The notes beneath the pieces were generated by a model. It had not been told where the DNA came from, ran no database searches, and worked only from the letters and a program-made list of their open reading frames with translations. A DNA stretch of 11,000 nucleotides from Syntrophobacteria bacterium (GTDB taxonomy: Bacteria; Desulfobacterota; DSWW01). This document shows positions 6,339 to 11,000 of this stretch, in pieces. Position 1 is the first letter of the stretch; each line of letters starts with the position of its first letter. The stretch is from the NCBI GenBank assembly GCA_030145435.1, contig JAQYVQ010000301.1:1-11000 (forward strand). Reading direction: 5' to 3'. A program made the translations under genes and the position numbers.

Positions 6339-6343
6339 GGAGG
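6339..6343 (+). promoter_or_regulatory. Ribosome binding site deciding the deacylase start
   Basis: GGAGG six bases before the ATG at 6350. The competing in-frame ATG at 6317 has only AGAGGGG close by. Starting at 6350 gives a compact lipoprotein signal peptide, so this site is preferred. Confidence 0.65.
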
Positions 6344-6349
6344 TGGTTC

Positions 6350-8080
6350 ATGCTCTCTCCGGAGCCAAGAAGTACAAGCATCATCCTATCCCTTCTGCTA
6401 CTAATCTTCTGTGCGGTGCCCGCCTGCACGAACGACAGCGACGCCCCGGACAACTCCACCGGGGCTGACCGGGACGGATATGACCTCATCATCAGGAACG
6501 GCCGCGTGATCGATCCGGAGACGGGCAGGGATGAGATCGCGACGGTAGCCGTCCGGGGAAGCACCATCCGGAAGATTGCCACCGGAGGGGGGCAGAACCT
6601 CTCGACCACCGAAAATGGGAGGGTACTCGACGCCTCCGGGCTCGTTGTCTCCCCCGGCTTCATCAACACGCACACCCACGAGGGGAGCGCCGCCTCGGGC
6701 CTTCAGGTCTACGAGTCGTCGAGGGCATTCGTTCAGGATGGCATCACCTTGTGGCTCGGCGGAAACTGCGGCCGGTCACCCACCGGTATGGTACTCGAGT
6801 TCAACGGCCAGGTGCTGGACGATAGAACCGGCCTGACCTTCCCTGAACTTATGGACAAGGTAGAGAGCGAAGCACTGCTCTGCAACAACTTCGCGACCCT
6901 GAGCGGCAATCTCACCTTGAGGGGAGACGCCGGATGCGCACACGGGGAGCCGGAGAGTGACCAGCAACTCGCTTCCATGCTCGAGTTGTTCGAAACAGAC
7001 CTCTCCGCCGGCTCCTTCGGTATCTCCTTCGGGCCCTTCTACGATCCCGGAACCACCGAACAGGCCATGATCGAGCTTGCCAAGACCAGCCGAGCGGCGG
7101 GCGGGATGGCCGCCAGCCACATCCGGGACGTGATCTCCGAGCTGCTGAACATTGTCCTTTTCAAAGACAGCCTCGATGAAGCCATCCGGACCTGCAGGGC
7201 CGCCGGGATTCCCTACATCGTTTCTCACCTCACGGACATGACCTACAACGGGTCGACCGAGTGGGCCCTCGACACGATCGAAAAAGCGGTCAGAGAGGAA
7301 GGCCTCCCCCTGGCGGCAGACATCATCGGGTACGACACCTTCAATAACGACTTCTTTGCCCTGACTCGATTCGGCGAGATCCCGGTATGGCTGCTGATGC
7401 TCTTCGTTGGCGTCGCCCCTAACCAGTTGTTCATGGCGGAAGATGTGCACGTGGACGACAAACCCTTCATGGAGGCCTACGAACGATTCAGCACCGTGAA
7501 TCAGGTGGAGGCCCTGGCAAAGGCCTTCGAGGAAGACAGAGCAAGGGCGGAAGAAGGATCGGATTCCCTCAGCGTCAGGATCTGGTGCAACATCGTGAAG
7601 CCGGAAAACACCGTTTCGGCCCTGAAAAGGCCCTTTGTCTTCATGGGGAATGACGGAAGCGTCTCGAGGAACACAACCAACAATGAGGTCATCATCCAGC
7701 CCCGCACCCTGGCCTGCTTCTCGCGGCTCTTCGGCCACTGGTTCAGGGAGATCGGTGCCATATCGCTCGAGGAAGCGGTTTTCAAGGCAACGATCGCGCC
7801 CGCCCTGTGGCTCGGTCTCGACAAGAAGGGCCGCCTGCAGGAAGGCTGTGATGCGGACATTACCGTTTTCGACCCCGACACCATCGTCGACAAGGCCGAG
7901 CCGGAGCCGGACAAGCTCGATCTCCCGCCCGAAGGAATCCACTACGTGATCGTGAACGGACAGATCGTCGTGGAGGAGGGCGAACTCACAGGGAACACGC
8001 CTGGCAGGCTCATCCGGAGAACGTGGACCGTTCCCGGCGACACGGAAGAGGTCATATCCCTCTACGAGGAGAGATTCTAA
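6350..8080 (+). CDS. N-acyl-D-amino-acid deacylase family amidohydrolase, lipoprotein
   Basis: A 576-residue metal-dependent amidohydrolase related to D-aminoacylase, which releases a fatty or acetyl group from N-acyl-D-amino acids. The signal peptide (hydrophobic core 11-22) ends VPAC with Cys26, followed by an Asp/Asn/Ser-rich linker, so the enzyme should be envelope-anchored; many characterised D-aminoacylases are cytoplasmic. The family marks are present: HTH at 108-110 in GFINTHTHEG, Cys140 in GGNCG (the bridging Cys ligand of this family), His257 in SHIRD, His293 in VSHL and Asp435 in GNDG. The C-terminal QPRTLACFSRLFG and LGL...GRLQEGCDADITVFDP blocks are typical. Residues about 335-350 (FGEIPVWLLMLFVGVAP) are unusually hydrophobic. 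The next gene starts 4 bases after the stop. D-stereospecificity and real substrate are not proven by sequence. Confidence 0.92.
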   Translation: MLSPEPRSTSIILSLLLLIFCAVPACTNDSDAPDNSTGADRDGYDLIIRNGRVIDPETGRDEIATVAVRGSTIRKIATGGGQNLSTTENGRVLDASGLVVSPGFINTHTHEGSAASGLQVYESSRAFVQDGITLWLGGNCGRSPTGMVLEFNGQVLDDRTGLTFPELMDKVESEALLCNNFATLSGNLTLRGDAGCAHGEPESDQQLASMLELFETDLSAGSFGISFGPFYDPGTTEQAMIELAKTSRAAGGMAASHIRDVISELLNIVLFKDSLDEAIRTCRAAGIPYIVSHLTDMTYNGSTEWALDTIEKAVREEGLPLAADIIGYDTFNNDFFALTRFGEIPVWLLMLFVGVAPNQLFMAEDVHVDDKPFMEAYERFSTVNQVEALAKAFEEDRARAEEGSDSLSVRIWCNIVKPENTVSALKRPFVFMGNDGSVSRNTTNNEVIIQPRTLACFSRLFGHWFREIGAISLEEAVFKATIAPALWLGLDKKGRLQEGCDADITVFDPDTIVDKAEPEPDKLDLPPEGIHYVIVNGQIVVEEGELTGNTPGRLIRRTWTVPGDTEEVISLYEERF

Positions 8081-8084
8081 GCGG

Positions 8085-9197
8085 ATGGAATCGGACGCGA
8101 ACGGCAGGGTGGATCCCTTTTCCCGGAAGCTCGACTACCTCTGCTCCGAGGTTGTCAGAGCACTCAAGGCGATCGAGACCCTCCAACGCAGGTTCTTCCC
8201 GCCCACGATCCCAAGCCTCCAGGAAGAGATACGCCCTCTCCTGCCCTCCCTCGACCAGGCCCGCCGGGACACCCGCAAGATCGAACCCTCGCGCGGCTTC
8301 GAGGGGGTCCGGAATGTCCTCGACACATCCGCCGGCCTCGTGGCTGAGGCCCTGGAACTCATCACTACGTCCAGTCGCAGCGACATGGAGCAGACGGTCA
8401 TTCAGGTCCTGCAGGGTCTTCGGAAATCCTGCCGCGCGCAAGAGCAGCTGTTTCCCCTGCGCCGGGCCCTCCCCACGATCGACCGGTTCTTTCTCGAACC
8501 CGAGGTCAGAGACCGGGCCTCGGAACTCGACCCGGATCCTCCGCCCAGGGCCGCGAGCGGCCTGCATCACGTCGGAACAGGCCGAGACCCTTATGCCCGG
8601 GGAGCCTACTCTCTGTACGTGCCGGAGTCGTACGACGGCTCGCAGGCCTGGCCCCTCGTGACCGCCCTGCACGGCGGATTCGGTCACGGCCGGGACTTTC
8701 TGTGGACCTGGCTCCGGGAAGCGCGCAGCCGGCGGTTCCTGCTTCTGGCCCCGACCTCGTCGGGCACCACCTGGTCGTTGCTCATGCCACAGATCGACGG
8801 AGCGGCCATAACGGCCGTGCTCGACCAGGTCAGGGAAAAGTGGAATGTGGATTCGGATCGGATGCTGCTGACCGGCATGTCGGACGGGGGGACCTTCGCC
8901 CTGGCCAACGGCCTGCAGGGGGACTCCCCGTTCACCGCTTTAGCGGTGGTCTCCTGTGTGCTCCCCCCTGCCGACCTTGAAAAGGCCCGTGGAAAGCAGA
9001 TCTACTGGGTGCACGGGGCGCTCGACTGGATGTTTCGCCTGGAGATCGCGCAGCGGGATGCCAAGGTGCTCGAACAGATGGGGGCCGACATCACCTTGCG
9101 CGTGGTCCACGACCTTTCGCACACCTACCCGAGGGATGAAAACGCTCGCATCCTTTCCTGGTTCGATCCCGGCCTCGGCAGCTTCCATAGAGCGTAA
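8085..9197 (+). CDS. Alpha/beta hydrolase (phospholipase/carboxylesterase type) with N-terminal helical extension
   Basis: A 370-residue protein without signal peptide, presumably cytoplasmic. The catalytic domain (about 170-365) is an alpha/beta hydrolase: ALHGGFGHGRDF supplies the oxyanion region, Ser266 in GMSDGG is the nucleophile, Asp314 in HGALDWMF the acid and His346 in DLSHTYPRDE the base. This resembles poly(3-hydroxybutyrate) depolymerase/LpqC-like and phospholipase/carboxylesterase enzymes. Residues 1 to about 165 are predicted mainly helical by composition, with charged heptad-like runs and several Pro breaks. I do not recognise this part. The ATG lies 4 bases after the deacylase stop and uses the GAGGAGAG inside that gene's end, so the two are translationally coupled. 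The acylase gene follows after 10 bases. Substrate unknown; an ester or thioester made available by the neighbouring amidases is a guess. Confidence 0.86.
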   Translation: MESDANGRVDPFSRKLDYLCSEVVRALKAIETLQRRFFPPTIPSLQEEIRPLLPSLDQARRDTRKIEPSRGFEGVRNVLDTSAGLVAEALELITTSSRSDMEQTVIQVLQGLRKSCRAQEQLFPLRRALPTIDRFFLEPEVRDRASELDPDPPPRAASGLHHVGTGRDPYARGAYSLYVPESYDGSQAWPLVTALHGGFGHGRDFLWTWLREARSRRFLLLAPTSSGTTWSLLMPQIDGAAITAVLDQVREKWNVDSDRMLLTGMSDGGTFALANGLQGDSPFTALAVVSCVLPPADLEKARGKQIYWVHGALDWMFRLEIAQRDAKVLEQMGADITLRVVHDLSHTYPRDENARILSWFDPGLGSFHRA

Positions 9198-9207
9198 GGG
9201 GAAACGC

Positions 9208-11000
9208 ATGAAGACCGTCAAATACCTATTGATCACCCTGGCGTGCCTCGCCATTCTTCTCATGATAGCCACGCGGATCTTCTTCCGTCTCCCTCTGCCC
9301 GACTACGAAGGCACGGTCGAGCTCGAGGGCCTCCTATCCAACGTCCAGGTCAGGTTCGACCCATACGGGGTTCCCCACATCTTCGCCGAGAACGACCGGG
9401 ACCTCTTCTTCGCCCAAGGCTACATCACGGCGAGGGAGAGGATGTTCCAGATGGACATGGCAAGGCGGGCCGGCCGGGGGGAACTTTCCGCCTTGTTCGG
9501 GGAGGCCACCCTGCAGACCGACAAGTTCATGAAGACGGTGGGCTTCTACCGCCTGGCCCGCGCCGAATACGCTCAACTTTCCGAGGAATGCAAGGACATC
9601 ATCGTCGCCTATACCCGAGGGGTGAATGCGTACATCGAAACGATGAAGCATCTCCCCCGCGAATACGTCATTCTCCGTGCGGAACCCGATCCGTGGGTGC
9701 CTGAAGACACGGTGGTCTGCGGTACCCTCACCGCCTACAGCCTGACCCGTTCGAAGAAGACCGAGCTCGCCCTGTACCGCATCGGGGAGAACACGGACAG
9801 GGAGACGCTGGAGCACTTCATCCCCTCCCCTCCGGACTTCGCCCCCACCGTCTCCGGGCCGGCCGCCCGGCACGGGGCTCGACCGCACGAAATCCCGTTC
9901 ATCCGCTACCCGTCACGAAGCCTGGCAGACACAGCCATCCAAGCACCCATGGGCCCGCCGGAAATAGCGGCCAGCAACTGGATGATCTATTCCGGGTCGC
10001 TCACAACGACCGGTGCACCCCTGTTCACAGGGAGCCCGGATCTCAAACCCAGGATTCCCGCCCTGTTCTATGTGGTGCGTCTAAAGTCGGACACGCTCGA
10101 TGTCATCGGCGGGGCCATACCCGGCACGCCGGGCGTGAGCGCAGTCGGCTTCAACGGGAACATCGCCTGGAGTGCGGTCAACGGCAGGGTGGATGAGCTC
10201 GACTACTTCATCGAGAAGATCCATCCCGAAGACCCTGACCAGTACCTGACGGAGAGCGGATACAAAGACTTCGAGATCGTGGAAGAGACGCTGAAGATCA
10301 AGACCCAGGGGGGAATCCGGGAAGAGAAACTTTCGGTCAGGATCTCGAGGCACGGGCCGATCATCTCGGAGGTCATGCCCCTGGCACCGGACAATGCGGC
10401 CATGAAGTGGGTCGGAATGAACCCGACCGGCCTGTTCGAAGCGTTCGTGGAACTCAACAGGGCCTCCACGTTCGAGGAATTCCGGGGCGCTTTGCGCCAC
10501 ATGAAGACCCCAACCCTGAACTTCGGGTATGCGGACGCAAAGGGAAACATCGGATACCAGTACGTCGCCTCTCCACCGATACGGCCGAAGGGCACCGGGG
10601 CCCTTCCTGTGCCGGGCTGGACGGGCGAGTACGAATGGCAGGGAACCATCCCGTTTGAAAGGCTTCCCTATGACCTGAACCCGGGCAAGGGATATCTGGC
10701 CTCATTCAACAACCCTGCCAAAGAAACCGACTACCACCTGACAAACTACTACCTGTACGAAAGAGCGATTCGCTTCGAGGAACTGGCCAAGGACCTGGGA
10801 GACATAACGCTCGAAGGTGCGCGCGAACTGCAGCTCGACTCCGTCTCCGTCGTGGCCAAGCGCTGGGTCCCCCACGCCGTGCGTGCCTGCAGGGACAGGG
10901 ACGACCTGACCGAGGGCCTGAAGCTGTTCGATGGCTGGGACCATGCCATCCGTACGGAAAGCCCGGCCGCCACGCTCTTCAATGCATTCTATTTCCGGCT
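9208..11000 (+). CDS. Penicillin acylase family (S45) Ntn hydrolase, membrane-anchored, 3' end cut off
   Basis: Partial gene, 597 codons visible. The family comprises N-terminal-nucleophile amidases that cut acyl side chains from beta-lactams, N-acyl-homoserine lactones or N-acyl amino acids after self-cleavage into alpha and beta chains. Residues about 5-27 form one hydrophobic segment after MKTVK, so the enzyme is probably anchored with its bulk outside the cytoplasm. The alpha part has the usual FDPYGVPHIFAEN and ERMFQMDMARR blocks. The autoprocessing junction is Ala255-Ser256 in AASNW; Ser256 becomes the beta-chain nucleophile. Asn438 before FGYAD probably supplies the oxyanion hole. At beta-chain position 23 there is Asp278, where AHL and cephalosporin acylases have His and E. 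coli penicillin G acylase has Gln. AAGGGGA lies just upstream of the ATG. Third gene of the run; substrate unknown. Confidence 0.92.
   Translation, partial: MKTVKYLLITLACLAILLMIATRIFFRLPLPDYEGTVELEGLLSNVQVRFDPYGVPHIFAENDRDLFFAQGYITARERMFQMDMARRAGRGELSALFGEATLQTDKFMKTVGFYRLARAEYAQLSEECKDIIVAYTRGVNAYIETMKHLPREYVILRAEPDPWVPEDTVVCGTLTAYSLTRSKKTELALYRIGENTDRETLEHFIPSPPDFAPTVSGPAARHGARPHEIPFIRYPSRSLADTAIQAPMGPPEIAASNWMIYSGSLTTTGAPLFTGSPDLKPRIPALFYVVRLKSDTLDVIGGAIPGTPGVSAVGFNGNIAWSAVNGRVDELDYFIEKIHPEDPDQYLTESGYKDFEIVEETLKIKTQGGIREEKLSVRISRHGPIISEVMPLAPDNAAMKWVGMNPTGLFEAFVELNRASTFEEFRGALRHMKTPTLNFGYADAKGNIGYQYVASPPIRPKGTGALPVPGWTGEYEWQGTIPFERLPYDLNPGKGYLASFNNPAKETDYHLTNYYLYERAIRFEELAKDLGDITLEGARELQLDSVSVVAKRWVPHAVRACRDRDDLTEGLKLFDGWDHAIRTESPAATLFNAFYFR

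Noticed and set aside
6317..6349. Upstream in-frame ATG for the deacylase
   Set aside because: It lies at or before the likely transcription start of the extended -10 promoter, while GGAGG is ideally placed for the ATG at 6350.
6776..7942. 388-codon minus-strand open frame opposite the deacylase
   Set aside because: Antisense shadow of a well-supported amidohydrolase gene; no domain or ribosome site was seen.
1..11000. CRISPR arrays, tRNA genes, phage or toxin-antitoxin loci
   Set aside because: No regularly spaced direct repeats, cloverleaf-like sequence or small paired ORFs were found by eye; nearly all the window is accounted for by nine genes.

Overview
The window is GC-rich (about 60% by eye), densely coding chromosomal DNA from a bacterium with an outer-membrane style lipoprotein and Tat export apparatus. 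The mix of genes (a two-cluster ferredoxin paired with a Cys/His-rich protein of unknown function, a LoiP-type M48 lipoprotein, split MaoC dehydratases, membrane-anchored penicillin acylase) most resembles Desulfobacterota/Deltaproteobacteria. That is a judgement from gene content; no rRNA or marker gene is present to fix it. Nine protein genes are supported. Two are cut by the window edges. No tRNA, rRNA, CRISPR array or complete transposon was seen.

Region 1 (1-2976, minus strand). A GTG-started MaoC-type protein (2488-2976) is followed after 13 bases by a second MaoC-type protein (2043-2474). Together they look like a HadA/HadB-style two-subunit (3R)-hydroxyacyl dehydratase, one subunit carrying the degenerate site and the other the catalytic one. 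Downstream comes a 191-base gap holding a 9-bp-arm palindrome that resembles a REP-type element and a possible promoter, then a large type-B carboxylesterase lipoprotein with an N-terminal beta-sandwich domain (1-1851). The esterase runs off the left edge.

Region 2 (3003-5503, plus strand). A TATAAT promoter in the divergent gap precedes a tight three-gene run: M48 metalloprotease lipoprotein, Tat-exported 2x[4Fe-4S] ferredoxin, and a Cys/His-motif protein of unknown function. Gaps are 11 and 3 bases, so they are probably one transcript. The ferredoxin plus unknown protein is the least characterised part of the window.

Region 3 (5436-6228, minus strand). A small soluble Ser/Thr-type kinase with its own sigma70-like promoter converges on region 2. 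The two 3' ends overlap by 68 bases.

Region 4 (6300-11000, plus strand). An extended -10 promoter precedes a second tight run: a lipoprotein N-acyl-D-amino-acid deacylase, an alpha/beta hydrolase with an extra N-terminal helical region, and a membrane-anchored penicillin-acylase family Ntn hydrolase that continues past the right edge. The shared theme is hydrolysis of acyl-amide and ester bonds, partly at the cell envelope. It could serve scavenging of N-acyl amino acids or lipopeptides, or breakdown of acyl signals; the sequence does not decide which.
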